From NCBI RefSeq assembly GCF_900199725.1, contig NZ_LT904902.1, positions 182,084-246,083 on the forward strand: a DNA stretch of 64,000 nucleotides, in the 5' to 3' direction. Shown one piece after another: positions 9,053 through 18,182 of this stretch. The notes beneath the pieces are model-generated. The model worked only from the letters and a program-made list of their open reading frames with translations. It did no database searches and was not told where the DNA came from. Both the position numbers and the translations under genes were made by a program. This DNA comes from Cytobacillus massiliigabonensis. GTDB taxonomy: Bacteria; Bacillota; Bacilli; Bacillales; Cytobacillaceae. Each line of letters opens with the position of its first letter. The first letter of the stretch is position 1.

Positions 9053-10732
9053 TTATTCGATCGCAAAAATGAATGCATATAGCGGCTGCTTACCATCATG
9101 CACTTCAATTTCTACGTCTTCATATTCATTTTCTACGAAGCTAACTAGTGCTTGAATGTCTTCATCAGTCGCATCTTCCCCTTTTAAAATGGTTAAGATT
9201 TCTGAATCGTCATCAATCATATTCATTAATAAGTCTTTTGCTAATTGAACTTTGTCTTTATTCTTTACGACAATTTTTCCTTCATTAATTCCCATGAAGT
9301 CATTCTTTTCAATTTCAAGGCCATCAATGCTCGTATCTCTAACAGCAAAGGTAACTTGTCCAGTTTTCACATGCTGTAATGCCTCTTTCATCACTTGTTC
9401 ATTTTGTGATAAATTTGCACCCGGATTAAATGCGAGCAATGCAGACATGCCCTGCGGAACTGTTTTTGAAGGAATAACAATCACTTCTTGATCAGAAACC
9501 TCAGCTGCCTGCTGGGCTGCCATAATAATATTTTTATTATTAGGAAGAATGATCACTTTCTTAGCATTTACTTCATTAATAGCTTTAACAATGTCCTCCG
9601 TACTAGGGTTCATTGTTTGACCGCCCTCAATGACAGCATGTGCACCAATACTGCGGAACAAATCTGCAATTCCGCTTCCCATTGAAACCGTTACAATCCC
9701 ATATTCTTGTTTTGCCTTTTTCGATTCATTTCCAGAAACGAGCGGGGTCTTCACTTCCTCAACTAAATTGGAATGCTGCTGGCGCATGTTTTCAATTTTC
9801 ATATTAATCAGGCTGCCGTAACGCTGCCCGTAAGTTAAGCAGTCTCCTGGCTGTTCAGAGTGAATATGTACTTTAACAAGTTCTTCATCCGCAATTACTA
9901 ATAAAGAATCACCATATTTACTTAAATCCTGACGGAATTTTTCTTCGGTGAATGGATTTTTTTTAAGCTTTTCACTCTCAAATTTCACCATAAACTCCGT
10001 ACAGTAACCAAACTCAATATCCTCTGTATTCATAAAGCTATGGACATTTTTGTGGTGTTCAGCATTTACTAGCTCATCCATTTTTGGCAGAGAGGCAGGT
10101 GCATCAGGCAATTCTTCTCCTTTTAACTCAGCGAGGAAGCCTTCATATACGAATACGAGTCCTTGACCTCCACTGTCAACCACTCCTACTTCCTTAAGAA
10201 CAGGCAGTAAATCAGGTGTACGGTTTAATGAAGCCTTTGCCTCTTTCACTACCTCATCCATAACAGCGATGAGATTTTCTTCATTTTTTGCTGCTTGGAC
10301 TGCCTTCTTGGCAGCATCCTTCGCAACGGTTAAAATAGTCCCTTCAACAGGCTTCATTACTGCTTTATAGGCAGTATCGACCCCATTTTGGAGCGCATCA
10401 GCAAATTCCTTGCTATTTATTTCAGCTTTTTGTTCAATTGCTTTTGAAAATCCGCGAAATAACTGAGACAAGATGACACCTGAATTCCCACGTGCTCCCA
10501 TCAGCAGACCTTTTGAAAGCGCCGACCCTACTTTTCCAATATGCGGCTGAACATTATTTTTTACTTCTTTAGCACCTGAAGTCATTGATAAATTCATATT
10601 TGTCCCTGTATCACCATCAGGAACCGGGAAAACGTTCAGTGCATCTACCAATTTTGCATGAGTGGATAAATGGTTCGCACCTTGAATAACCATTTCAGCA
10701 AATCGTTTTCCGTCTAAAACTTTAATTGACAC
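9053..10732 (-). CDS. fakA: Fatty acid kinase ATP-binding subunit FakA
   Basis: FakA phosphorylates fatty acids presented by FakB proteins, allowing host or recycled fatty acids to enter phospholipid synthesis. The 559-residue protein has an N-terminal DhaL-type nucleotide-binding domain (about 1-200) with the metal-binding FPVPDGDTGTN motif (Asp39, Asp41 and neighbours), a central DAK1-like region and a C-terminal degV-like fold. In B. subtilis the gene is yloV. It follows the Asp23-family gene by 16 bases, forming a two-gene unit that ends at the terminator at 9020-9044. No FakB gene is seen in this window. Confidence 0.93.
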   Translation of the reverse strand: MSIKVLDGKRFAEMVIQGANHLSTHAKLVDALNVFPVPDGDTGTNMNLSMTSGAKEVKNNVQPHIGKVGSALSKGLLMGARGNSGVILSQLFRGFSKAIEQKAEINSKEFADALQNGVDTAYKAVMKPVEGTILTVAKDAAKKAVQAAKNEENLIAVMDEVVKEAKASLNRTPDLLPVLKEVGVVDSGGQGLVFVYEGFLAELKGEELPDAPASLPKMDELVNAEHHKNVHSFMNTEDIEFGYCTEFMVKFESEKLKKNPFTEEKFRQDLSKYGDSLLVIADEELVKVHIHSEQPGDCLTYGQRYGSLINMKIENMRQQHSNLVEEVKTPLVSGNESKKAKQEYGIVTVSMGSGIADLFRSIGAHAVIEGGQTMNPSTEDIVKAINEVNAKKVIILPNNKNIIMAAQQAAEVSDQEVIVIPSKTVPQGMSALLAFNPGANLSQNEQVMKEALQHVKTGQVTFAVRDTSIDGLEIEKNDFMGINEGKIVVKNKDKVQLAKDLLMNMIDDDSEILTILKGEDATDEDIQALVSFVENEYEDVEIEVHDGKQPLYAFIFAIE

Positions 10733-10748
10733 AAATCTTTCCTCCTCA

Positions 10749-11111
10749 CTACAGGTTCGTTACACGAACACCCTGTACGTAAATATTGACCGACTCTATG
10801 GCAAGGCCAACTGTTTGATTAAGCGTGTATTTTACTTTCGATTGCACATTATGAGCAATCTCGGAAATTTTTGTTCCGTAACTAACAATAATATACATGT
10901 CGATATGTACTTCATCGTTTTCTTGGCGAACAATTACACCGCGGGTAAAATTCTCTTTACGCAAAATTTCTGTTAAGCCATCTCTTATTTGTTGCTTAGA
11001 GGCCATACCTACTATACCATAGCAGTCAACAGCCGCTCCACCTGCAAGCGTAGCAATTACGTCATTTGAGATATCAATTTGGCCGAATTTCGTTTTAAGT
11101 TCGATTGACAT
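10749..11111 (-). CDS. yloU: Asp23/Gls24 family envelope-stress-type protein
   Basis: The 120-residue protein belongs to the Asp23/Gls24 (DUF322) family: a compact alpha/beta domain with GQIDISNDVIATLAG near the start and the closing NIYVQGV segment. Family members are membrane-associated or cytosolic proteins linked to envelope homeostasis; the exact function of YloU is not established. An upstream in-frame start at 11189 would add 26 non-conserved residues; I prefer the ATG at 11111 because GGGGGAAAG precedes it and it matches the recalled B. subtilis protein. The pairing with fakA is conserved across Firmicutes. Confidence 0.92.
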   Translation of the reverse strand: MSIELKTKFGQIDISNDVIATLAGGAAVDCYGIVGMASKQQIRDGLTEILRKENFTRGVIVRQENDEVHIDMYIIVSYGTKISEIAHNVQSKVKYTLNQTVGLAIESVNIYVQGVRVTNL

Positions 11112-11458
11112 GTTTCTTTCCCCCTTTAATATTGTTCTACCCCTATTTTCGCTCCTAAAGCTATAGCTTTTGAAGTAGCTTATCCACACACCTTAAAATA
11201 TTTTACTATAAGTACATTTATTTTGAAAGCCGCAGTCTACCTTTTTATTATAGCTTATCCAAGCATAGTGTATGTCAAGGTTTTTTTCTTGAAAGTCAAC
11301 TATTGCAATAATAGGGGTTGTATGATAAATTATTAAAGTATCTTTTAATGTCTAAAAATAAGTTTTGCTTTTTTTAACATTAAATCACTTTGGTCATCTA
11401 ACATGGCAAATGATTCTTAAAAAAGCTTTTAGCTTATGTGTTAAGGAGGGAAATGAAT
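11112..11458. other. Divergent intergenic region between yloU and rpmB
   Basis: This 347-base AT-rich gap holds the two divergent promoters. On the minus strand TTGACA (11278-11273) is followed by TATAAT (11252-11247), but at 20 bases, longer than usual; an alternative is TTTCAA with TAAAAT at 17 bases nearer yloU. For rpmB a TTGCAA/TAAATT pair near 11304-11332 is possible but weak. No ribosomal-protein leader structure was recognised. Confidence 0.4.
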
Positions 11459-11647
11459 ATGCCACGTAAATGTGTTGTAACTGGTAGAAAAACAACTACA
11501 GGTAATGCACGTTCTCATGCTATGAATGCTAACAAGCGTACATGGGGTGCTAACCTTCAAAAAGTACGTATCCTTGTAGACGGAAAACCGAAACGTGTTT
11601 GGGTTTCTGCAAGAGCGCTTAGATCTGGTAAAGTAGAACGCGTTTAA
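11459..11647 (+). CDS. rpmB: 50S ribosomal protein bL28
   Basis: bL28 is a small, basic protein of the large ribosomal subunit. The 62-residue protein begins [10 protein letters not shown] and ends SGKVERV, matching the family along its whole length; the single N-terminal Cys means this is the Zn-free (C-minus) type. The start is the ATG at 11459, 9 bases after AAGGAGGG; a nearer upstream ATG at 11453 and a GTG at 11438 would extend it unnaturally. It is one of only three plus-strand genes in the window and stands alone between divergent yloU and convergent spoVM. Confidence 0.98.
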   Translation: MPRKCVVTGRKTTTGNARSHAMNANKRTWGANLQKVRILVDGKPKRVWVSARALRSGKVERV

Positions 11648-11657
11648 TTACGTGCCG

Positions 11658-11683
11658 GGACATCCTTGTTGGATGTCCTTTTT
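11658..11683 (+). terminator. Intrinsic terminator of rpmB
   Basis: The 8-bp stem GGACATCC/GGATGTCC (11658-11665 with 11671-11678) has a 5-base loop and is followed by TTTTTCT. It starts 10 bases after the rpmB stop codon. Confidence 0.92.
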
Positions 11684-11688
11684 CTATA

Positions 11689-11844
11689 GAAAAGCTTAAA
11701 GCGCCTTGGTCATCGCCGTACAAACGCAGAAGGGCCGGTTCTTTCGATATAGGAAACACGAAGAGCGATAGCGTATTCGTACTTGACTTATCGTAGGGAG
11801 GGGACCTGAAGTTTGATAGGCGCTAGGACGCTTGCGCTAGACAA
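11689..11844. repeat. Dispersed intergenic repeat, copy A
   Basis: This non-coding stretch between the rpmB and spoVM terminators shares a 42-base core (11785-11826) with 24782-24823, differing at two positions, plus a shared 5-prime block TCATCGCCGTACAAAC near 11710 and the closing GCTAGAC. AGCGCCT near 11700 can pair with AGGCGCT near 11818, so the element may fold. It has no reading frame of note. Similar GC-richer elements are scattered in Bacillaceae genomes, as far as I recall. Confidence 0.75.
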
Positions 11845-11857
11845 TTTTCATTTACAA

Positions 11858-11884
11858 AAAATAAAGCACCCTTTTACAGGTGCT
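11858..11884 (-). terminator. Intrinsic terminator of spoVM
   Basis: On the minus strand AGCACC (11884-11879) pairs with GGTGCT (11870-11865) and is followed by TTATTTTTTG. It lies about 20 bases past the spoVM stop and faces the rpmB terminator across the repeat. Confidence 0.8.
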
Positions 11885-11902
11885 CTTTGCCTCTTATTTG
11901 GT

Positions 11903-11983
11903 TCAATTTTTCTTGAAGGTTCCTAACATCGCGCGGACAATACCGCCTAAAAACTTTGGCAATTTAATTGTATAAAATCTCAT
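11903..11983 (-). CDS. spoVM: Stage V sporulation peptide SpoVM
   Basis: SpoVM is a 26-residue amphipathic peptide that recognises the convex forespore membrane and anchors the coat ATPase SpoIVA. The frame here encodes exactly 26 residues, MRFYTIKLPKFLGGIVRAML followed by GTFKKN, nearly identical to the recalled B. subtilis peptide including Pro9 and the Gly-Gly pair. The ATG at 11983 has GGAGGGA ten bases upstream. The position between thiN and rpmB is the conserved one. It is too short for ordinary gene finders. In B. subtilis it is read from a mother-cell SigE promoter; I could not place a convincing SigE site here. Confidence 0.96.
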   Translation of the reverse strand: MRFYTIKLPKFLGGIVRAMLGTFKKN

Positions 11984-12072
11984 TACTCATGTCCCTCCTC
12001 ACGATCTCACACTTCCAGCTTCACCATTCATCATATTCAAAATAAATAGATAAGTACTAATCAATTTCAGAC

Positions 12073-12720
12073 CTAATCATTACTTCTTACAACCATTAAT
12101 ATGCCTTTAGAAAATGAAAAATGACCACAATCGCAAAGAAGTTCATTACTTATACATAATGTAGAACCTAAAGGGAGACGCCTGTCTACTAGGGGATATT
12201 TAAAGCCTTCTAGCGTAATGCCGCTAACCTCCATTGTAATTGGCAAGAAGGAAATATATTTAAAGCCTGGAATTTTCTTAATCGAATACTCTCCAGGCAA
12301 ACGAAGATATACAATATTTTTTTTATCATGTATTTCCACCTGCATTTTATGATCCAGCTGCAATGGTTTCATTAGCAATTGAATGTTTGCAATAAAATGG
12401 TCTATCCTTCCTCCCGTTGCCCCAAAAACGCGAATTAAGTCTGGTTTTTGCTCAATCGCCCACTCCAACGCCAATTCCATATCTGTTTCATCCTTTTCTG
12501 GCATGAAACGGTTTAATTCATTAACACTCTGTTCGATCAAAGTCATTTCCTCAATTGTCACTGAGTCAAAATCGCCAAAGGCAACTGCCGGTTTTATTCC
12601 ATTAGATAAGAGTGTAAAGACCCCTCTATCGACACCTACCCAAATATCTTCATCTGTTTGATCCCTTTTTAAATTTGGCAGAAGTTCAATTGGTCCGCCA
12701 GCCAAAATATTGATGTTCAT
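12073..12720 (-). CDS. thiN: Thiamine pyrophosphokinase
   Basis: ThiN makes the cofactor thiamine pyrophosphate directly from thiamine and ATP. The 215-residue protein has the family motifs GGP near the start, VGVDRG (about 28-33), GDFDS at 49-53, DETDMELAL near 77-85 and GATGGRIDH near 99-107, which form the nucleotide and thiamine site. A GAGGGAG ribosome binding site precedes the ATG. It is separated from rpe by a terminator, so it is either expressed by read-through or from a promoter overlapping that terminator. No TPP riboswitch was seen. Confidence 0.95.
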   Translation of the reverse strand: MNINILAGGPIELLPNLKRDQTDEDIWVGVDRGVFTLLSNGIKPAVAFGDFDSVTIEEMTLIEQSVNELNRFMPEKDETDMELALEWAIEQKPDLIRVFGATGGRIDHFIANIQLLMKPLQLDHKMQVEIHDKKNIVYLRLPGEYSIKKIPGFKYISFLPITMEVSGITLEGFKYPLVDRRLPLGSTLCISNELLCDCGHFSFSKGILMVVRSND

Positions 12721-12750
12721 TTCTTTCGACTCCCTCTATTCTTACAAGCT

Positions 12751-12781
12751 AAAAAGAAGTCAGCTTGTGACAGCTGACTTC
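12751..12781 (-). terminator. Intrinsic terminator after rpe
   Basis: The perfect 10-bp stem GAAGTCAGCT/AGCTGACTTC (12756-12765 with 12772-12781) is followed on the minus strand by TTTTTAG. It ends the long operon running from the yicC-like gene to rpe. Confidence 0.92.
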
Positions 12782-12784
12782 GAA

Positions 12785-13444
12785 TTAATTGTGTATTGTA
12801 CTGCCTCTAATTGCTGCAATTGCCTTCGCACGATCCTTTTGATTATAAACAGCTGATCCAGCTACAAGTACATTCGCACCTGCTTCGACACAAAGCTTTG
12901 CCGTCTCTTCATTTACCCCGCCATCTACTTCTATTTCTATTTTTAGACCTCTATCATCTGCCATCTTCTTGACAGCAGCAATTTTCTGAAGGACAGATGG
13001 AATAAACTTTTGACCGCCAAAACCCGGATTTACTGTCATTAACAGTACCATATCAACGTCTTCAATAATATCTTCAATCATTTGAACAGGTGTTGCAGGA
13101 TTTAAGACCACACCTGCTTTCACACCTAAAGACTTGATGAAATGGATTGTGCGATGCAAATGACGACAAGCTTCAACATGAACAGTAATATAATCTGCTC
13201 CAGCTTTCGCGAAAGACTCAATATATTGGTCTGGATTCTCAATCATTAAATGCACGTCAAGAGGGAGCTTTGTCACGGGACGAATCGCTTCAACAATTAA
13301 AGGACCAATCGTTATATTCGGAACAAAATGCCCGTCCATTACATCGACATGAATGTAATCCGCTCCTCCTCTTTCAACGTCTTTAATTTCCTCCCCCAGC
13401 TTTGAAAAATCAGCAGATAAAATAGAAGGGGCAATCTTAACCAT
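12785..13444 (-). CDS. rpe: Ribulose-phosphate 3-epimerase
   Basis: Rpe interconverts ribulose-5-phosphate and xylulose-5-phosphate in the pentose phosphate pathway. The 219-residue TIM barrel starts [10 protein letters not shown], with the metal and catalytic motifs [12 protein letters not shown] (about 33-44) and the second aspartate in EVDGGVN (about 172-178), plus [10 protein letters not shown]. It lies 2 bases downstream of rsgA and is the last gene before a strong terminator. Typical length. Confidence 0.97.
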   Translation of the reverse strand: MVKIAPSILSADFSKLGEEIKDVERGGADYIHVDVMDGHFVPNITIGPLIVEAIRPVTKLPLDVHLMIENPDQYIESFAKAGADYITVHVEACRHLHRTIHFIKSLGVKAGVVLNPATPVQMIEDIIEDVDMVLLMTVNPGFGGQKFIPSVLQKIAAVKKMADDRGLKIEIEVDGGVNEETAKLCVEAGANVLVAGSAVYNQKDRAKAIAAIRGSTIHN

Positions 13445-13446
13445 AG

Positions 13447-14328
13447 TTAGTACCTCGGCTTTCTATCTTTAATTTCTTGCAAAAATGTCGTATAGTGCTC
13501 ATATCTATAGGCTGGGAGTTCCCCAATTTCAATAGCTGCTTTAACTGCACACTTTGGTTCTGCCATGTGATGACATCCCCTATATTTACATTCCTCACTC
13601 AACTTTTCAATATCAGGAAAACAAAAGTTAAGATCTGGGATCTCTATATCCATAAATTCGAGGGAGCTGAACCCAGGTGTATCTGCAACTAAGCCTTGTC
13701 CAACTTTAATTAATTCTACATGTCTTGTCGTATGCTTTCCTCTCCCAAGGTGGGAAGAAATATCATCCGTTCTTAAATCTAAATCTGGATTAAGTGCATT
13801 AAGGAGAGATGATTTGCCAACACCTGACTGTCCAGCAAAAACTGAAATTTCCCCCTCCAAATACGGGTATAATTCCTTAATCCCTTCATCCGTTTCAGAT
13901 GAAGTTAGAAGGACATCATAACCAGCCTTTCGGTAGTCATCCGCATATTGATGGATTTCCTTGTTTTGCACCTCGTTCGTTAAATCCATTTTCGTTACAC
14001 AAATAATCGGCTTAATGCGATTAAACTCAACTAATACAAGAAAACGATCTAGCAGGGCTGTGCTAAAGTCAGGCTCAACAGCAGAAAAAACGAGTATCGC
14101 CTGATCTACATTGGCAATTGGCGGCCGTACCAGTTCATTCTTTCTCTCTTTCACTTCTAAAATATATCCCTCTTTATCATTTTCAGCTTGGAAAACTACT
14201 TCATCTCCGACAAGCGGGGTTATTTTATTCTTTCTAAAAACCCCTCTACCACGGCATTGTACGGTATCGTTTCCATTTAATACATAATAAAAACCGCTTA
14301 ATGCCTTTATGATTTTGCCCTCAGGCAT
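13447..14328 (-). CDS. rsgA: Ribosome small subunit biogenesis GTPase RsgA
   Basis: RsgA is a circularly permuted GTPase that checks late 30S maturation. The 293-residue protein has an OB domain (about 1-65), the permuted GTPase with TKMD (G4) before GQSGVGKSS (G1) and DTPGFSS (G3), and a C-terminal zinc knuckle with [15 protein letters not shown] start at the ATG at 14328 (AAGGAGTG five bases upstream); a start at 14358 would add ten residues without a binding site. In B. subtilis (cpgA) it is phosphorylated by PrkC, encoded just upstream, so the order prpC-prkC-rsgA is functionally meaningful. Confidence 0.97.
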   Translation of the reverse strand: MPEGKIIKALSGFYYVLNGNDTVQCRGRGVFRKNKITPLVGDEVVFQAENDKEGYILEVKERKNELVRPPIANVDQAILVFSAVEPDFSTALLDRFLVLVEFNRIKPIICVTKMDLTNEVQNKEIHQYADDYRKAGYDVLLTSSETDEGIKELYPYLEGEISVFAGQSGVGKSSLLNALNPDLDLRTDDISSHLGRGKHTTRHVELIKVGQGLVADTPGFSSLEFMDIEIPDLNFCFPDIEKLSEECKYRGCHHMAEPKCAVKAAIEIGELPAYRYEHYTTFLQEIKDRKPRY

Positions 14329-14361
14329 AGCAACACTCCTTAGCTGGACATTTTTCATTGT

Positions 14362-16335
14362 TTATTCTGGAAATGGCACTTCTTGTTGATCAATAATCGA
14401 ATTATCTCTTCTAACTTGATATAAAGCTTTCTGCCCGTGTTGAATCTCAAGCTCTAATCTAAATTTTCTGGTTTCCGTAATGTATTCTGTAATAAAAGGA
14501 TCTGAAATGCTTCGATTCATATCATTAATATATATTTGTACTTCTTGTGGCTGGCCTTCTAATACAGGCTCATACGGAACAGTTACTTCAATAAATACGG
14601 TTTTAGGAGGAATTTCTTTCTTTCCTTTAGAAATAACTACTTTTACTTTGCTTCCCTTTGAAACTTGTGAACCAGCTTTAGGTACTTGGTCGATTACAAG
14701 TCCTTCTGGAACTGTTTCTGAGTAGTCTTCTTTTGAGATCTCAATGATTAACCCTGAAGATTTTTCATATGCTTCAAGACCTTTTTTATTATACTCTCTT
14801 AAATCCTCTAAAGTAATTGGCTGTGGCCCTTTACTAACAGTAAATACCAATTCAGTTTCCTCTGGAACAACAAAATCTCCTTCTGGCATGTTTTGCTCTA
14901 AGATGGTTCCAGCAGCTTCACTTTCGTCATTCACTTCTTCTTTCCTGATATCTTTGAAATTACTCTTTTTCAATAATCGATATACATCATCATACGATTG
15001 ACCCTTATAATCGTCTAATTCAAATTTTTCCTTCCCAAGACTTTCATAAAGATCAACAATTGCTCCTTCTTTCAGAACTGTTCCAGCCTTCGGATCTGTT
15101 TTAATGATTAACCCTTCTTCTATTTCGTTATCATTAATCGGAATTGTCTCACCTACAACAAACCCAGCTTTTTCAAGCTTCTTTATGGCATCTTCTGCTT
15201 TTTCTCCAGAAATTTCAGGAACAGATATTTCATCTGGTGCCAATAAATCAGGAAGAACAAATACAACAAAAATGCCAAGGATTATTAAAGTAAAAAATGT
15301 AGAAACTAATATGGTGGACCACTTTTTACGTTTTTTCTTTTCTTTCTTTACTTTCTTGGGAGTTGCATCCTGTGTTGTATGATTCCCGTTCATGTCCTTA
15401 TCTCGAATGACCGTTTCATCCATATTCGAAAAGGATTGGCTATCAGTTATGATCGGAATAGCCTTTGTCGCATCATTATCGATTGGAACAATAAATTTTT
15501 CCTCATGCATTCGTTCTGGCTCAAGCGCCGTTCTTATATCTTCTTCCATCTCCTCTACGCTATCATACCGATGAAATGGGTCCTTTGCAGTTGCTTTAAA
15601 AACGATATTTTCGACACTTTGCGGAATGGATGGATTCCATCTGCGTAAGGATGGTGTTTCAGATTGCAAATGTTTAAGTGCAATAGATACTGCGGATTCG
15701 CCGGAAAATGGCAATCTGCCTGTAAGTAATTCAAACATCACGATCCCTAGCGAATATATATCTGATTTTCGATTAGCCATGCCGCCTCTTGCTTGTTCTG
15801 GTGATAAATAATGAACAGATCCCAAAACAGAGTTTGTTTGCGTAATGCTCGTTGCACTTAAAGCCATAGCTATTCCAAAATCTGTAATTTTAACGTTTCC
15901 AAGCCGGTCAATTAATATATTATGAGGCTTAATGTCCCGATGGATAATATGATTTTGATGAGCATGAGAAATAGCTGATGTTAATTGCTTCATAATATCA
16001 AGCACTTTCTCTACCTGAATCGGACTGTTCTGCTGTATGTATTGTTTTAAGGTTTGTCCATCCACATATTCCATTACGATATAGTAAATGGAATCTTCTT
16101 CCCCAACATCGTAAATACTAACAATATTCGGATGTGCTAGACTTGTTGCTGATTGTGCTTCACGATGAAAACGGCGAATAAACTCCTCATCATTTGCAAA
16201 ATCGAGACGCAGCATCTTCACCGCTACATCGCGGTCCAAAATCATGTCATGGGCTAAATAAACGTTAGCCATGCCGCCTCCGCCAATGATTTCGAGAATT
16301 TTATATCTTCCGCTAATTCTTTTTCCAATCATCAT
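14362..16335 (-). CDS. prkC: Membrane Ser/Thr kinase with PASTA repeats, PrkC
   Basis: PrkC senses muropeptides through extracellular PASTA repeats and phosphorylates cytosolic targets; it promotes spore germination and controls wall metabolism. The 657-residue protein has an N-terminal kinase domain (G-loop GGGGMANVY at 18-26, Lys40, HRDIKPHN at 132-139, DFG at 152-154), a basic juxtamembrane stretch (about 325-338), one transmembrane helix (about 340-361) and three PASTA repeats (about 368-575) plus an Ig-like C-terminal domain. Its start overlaps the prpC stop by four bases, coupling kinase and phosphatase. Confidence 0.97.
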   Translation of the reverse strand: MMIGKRISGRYKILEIIGGGGMANVYLAHDMILDRDVAVKMLRLDFANDEEFIRRFHREAQSATSLAHPNIVSIYDVGEEDSIYYIVMEYVDGQTLKQYIQQNSPIQVEKVLDIMKQLTSAISHAHQNHIIHRDIKPHNILIDRLGNVKITDFGIAMALSATSITQTNSVLGSVHYLSPEQARGGMANRKSDIYSLGIVMFELLTGRLPFSGESAVSIALKHLQSETPSLRRWNPSIPQSVENIVFKATAKDPFHRYDSVEEMEEDIRTALEPERMHEEKFIVPIDNDATKAIPIITDSQSFSNMDETVIRDKDMNGNHTTQDATPKKVKKEKKKRKKWSTILVSTFFTLIILGIFVVFVLPDLLAPDEISVPEISGEKAEDAIKKLEKAGFVVGETIPINDNEIEEGLIIKTDPKAGTVLKEGAIVDLYESLGKEKFELDDYKGQSYDDVYRLLKKSNFKDIRKEEVNDESEAAGTILEQNMPEGDFVVPEETELVFTVSKGPQPITLEDLREYNKKGLEAYEKSSGLIIEISKEDYSETVPEGLVIDQVPKAGSQVSKGSKVKVVISKGKKEIPPKTVFIEVTVPYEPVLEGQPQEVQIYINDMNRSISDPFITEYITETRKFRLELEIQHGQKALYQVRRDNSIIDQQEVPFPE

Positions 16336-17090
16336 AAGCCATCACCAGGTTCACTACTATCCAAAAACTCAACAATCACTAAGGTTATATTATCCTCACC
16401 GCCATTATTATTCGCCAATTCGATAAGAGTAGAAGCTATCTCATGCAAGTCAGTCTTACTCTCAATAATGTCGACCATTTCAGCTTCAGTCACTTTATTT
16501 GATAGACCATCAGAGCATAGTAAGAGCAAATCCCCTTCTTCAAAAATGATTGTTTTAATATCGATGCTTACAGATTCCTCTGTCCCCAATGCTCTTAAAA
16601 CGACATTTTTCATCGGATGATGTTCTGCATCCTCTTTGGAAATTTGTCCTGTTCGAACCAACTCATTCACAAGCGAATGGTCATCCGTTAATTGCTGAAA
16701 ACCCGTTTCATTTAAAATATAACATCTGCTATCACCTATATTTGCAACACTTGTAAAACGGTCAGTACAAATGGCTGCTACCATAGTGGTCCCCATGCCT
16801 TCACATTCAGAAACCTTTTTTGAATGCTCATATATAAGCGTATTCCCTTTTTCAATATTCGATTTCAGCCAAGTTTCCGCCTCATCAGCGGTTTGGATTT
16901 CTTCTGTTTCTCTCCATACATTCTGTAAATTTGTCAGTGCCATTTCACTTGCTACATCACCAGCACGATGACCGCCCATGCCATCTGCAACAATGGCAAG
17001 GCGCTGACCGCTTTTATTAGTAAAAACTCCACCGTTATCTTCATTATGCTGGCGAATTCTGCCTCGGTCGGTCATATAAACAGCTTTCAT
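16332..17090 (-). CDS. prpC: PP2C-type Ser/Thr phosphatase PrpC
   Basis: PrpC removes phosphates placed by PrkC. The 252-residue PPM-family protein has the metal-binding motifs DRGRIRQHNED near the start, VADGMGGH (about 36-43), GDSR (about 119-122), CSDGL, and GGEDNIT near the end. I choose the ATG at 17090 with GAGGTGAC upstream and MKAVYMTDRGR matching family N-termini; a longer frame from 17156 reads back into rlmN. It is 4 bases from rlmN and overlaps prkC. Confidence 0.96.
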   Translation of the reverse strand: MKAVYMTDRGRIRQHNEDNGGVFTNKSGQRLAIVADGMGGHRAGDVASEMALTNLQNVWRETEEIQTADEAETWLKSNIEKGNTLIYEHSKKVSECEGMGTTMVAAICTDRFTSVANIGDSRCYILNETGFQQLTDDHSLVNELVRTGQISKEDAEHHPMKNVVLRALGTEESVSIDIKTIIFEEGDLLLLCSDGLSNKVTEAEMVDIIESKTDLHEIASTLIELANNNGGEDNITLVIVEFLDSSEPGDGL

Positions 17091-17094
17091 CTTG

Positions 17095-18180
17095 TCACCT
17101 CGTCTCCTCTTTTCGCTCCTTTGCACGAAGTTGTCCACATGCTGCATCAATATCATGACCCTGTTCTCTACGAACAGTTACATTCACGCCATGATTTTTT
17201 AACGTTTTTTCAAACTTAATTATTTGTTCTTTTGGTGTTCTTACATAATCTCTTTCTGGAACATAGTTGACAGGGATTAAATTCACATGACATTTTAACC
17301 CTTTAATCAGTCTTGCCAATTCTTCCGCATGTTCAACCTGATCATTTACACCGCCAAATAACCCATATTCAAAGCTGACGCGTCTGCCTGTCTTATTAAT
17401 ATAATAGCGAATAGCTTCCATTAAGTCAGGCAATTTATAAGCTCGGTTAATAGGCATTAGACGACTGCGAAGCTCTGTATTTGGTGCATGCAACGATATG
17501 GCGAAATTAATCTGCATATTTTCATCTGCAAATTTATAGATTTTCGGGATAATACCGCTTGTAGAAACAGTAATATGACGTGCACCAATATTTAAGCCCT
17601 TGTCATGATTGATGATTTTCAAAAACGAAAGCATATGGTCAAAATTATCAAATGGCTCGCCAATTCCCATGATTACTACGGAACTAACCCGCTCATCCGT
17701 CTCATCAAGCGCTTGCTGTACTTTTACGACCTGAGCAACTATTTCTCCTGCTTCTAAATTACGTTTTAATCCACCTAATGTAGATGCACAGAACGTACAG
17801 CCAATTCTGCAGCCCACTTGTGTTGTCACACATACGGAGTTTCCATAATCATGCCTCATTAATACCGTTTCAATTGAATAGCCATCATGAAGCTCAAATA
17901 GAAATTTGATTGTTCCATCCGATGATTGCTGCTGAATAATCGTTTTTAATGTTGTTAAGGTAAACGCAGATTCGAGCCTATCTCTTAACTGCTTTGATAA
18001 ATTTGTCATCTCTTCAAATGAAGCGACTCTTTTTGTATAAAGCCAATCAAATATTTGCTCTGCACGAAATGCTTTTTCATTATTCTCTTTGAGCCAGTCT
18101 TTTAGCTCCTGCAGTTGTAAAGAATAAATGGAGGGTTTTTGATCTATCGTTGATTGTTTCTTAGCTGTTACTTGTTCCAT
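17095..18180 (-). CDS. rlmN: 23S rRNA A2503 / tRNA A37 methyltransferase RlmN
   Basis: RlmN is a radical-SAM enzyme that methylates C2 of adenine in 23S rRNA and some tRNAs. The 361-residue protein has the cluster motif CRIGCTFC (Cys124, Cys128, Cys131) and the two extra cysteines needed for its methyl-shuttle mechanism, Cys117 and Cys348 (in DIDAACGQL). The presence of both cysteines fits RlmN; the related resistance enzyme Cfr also has them, but the chromosomal context is that of rlmN. It lies 2 bases after rsmB. Confidence 0.96.
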   Translation of the reverse strand: MEQVTAKKQSTIDQKPSIYSLQLQELKDWLKENNEKAFRAEQIFDWLYTKRVASFEEMTNLSKQLRDRLESAFTLTTLKTIIQQQSSDGTIKFLFELHDGYSIETVLMRHDYGNSVCVTTQVGCRIGCTFCASTLGGLKRNLEAGEIVAQVVKVQQALDETDERVSSVVIMGIGEPFDNFDHMLSFLKIINHDKGLNIGARHITVSTSGIIPKIYKFADENMQINFAISLHAPNTELRSRLMPINRAYKLPDLMEAIRYYINKTGRRVSFEYGLFGGVNDQVEHAEELARLIKGLKCHVNLIPVNYVPERDYVRTPKEQIIKFEKTLKNHGVNVTVRREQGHDIDAACGQLRAKERKEETR

Positions 18181-18182
18181 TC

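Noticed and set aside
11112-11458. Ribosomal-protein autoregulatory leader for rpmB
   Set aside because: No conserved leader stem or ribosomal RNA mimic could be recognised by eye.
12721-12784. TPP riboswitch for thiN
   Set aside because: The gap is only 64 bases and mostly the rpe terminator; no thi-box sequence is visible.
14329-14358. Longer N-terminus for RsgA from 14358
   Set aside because: The upstream ATG has no Shine-Dalgarno, and the ten extra residues are not conserved.
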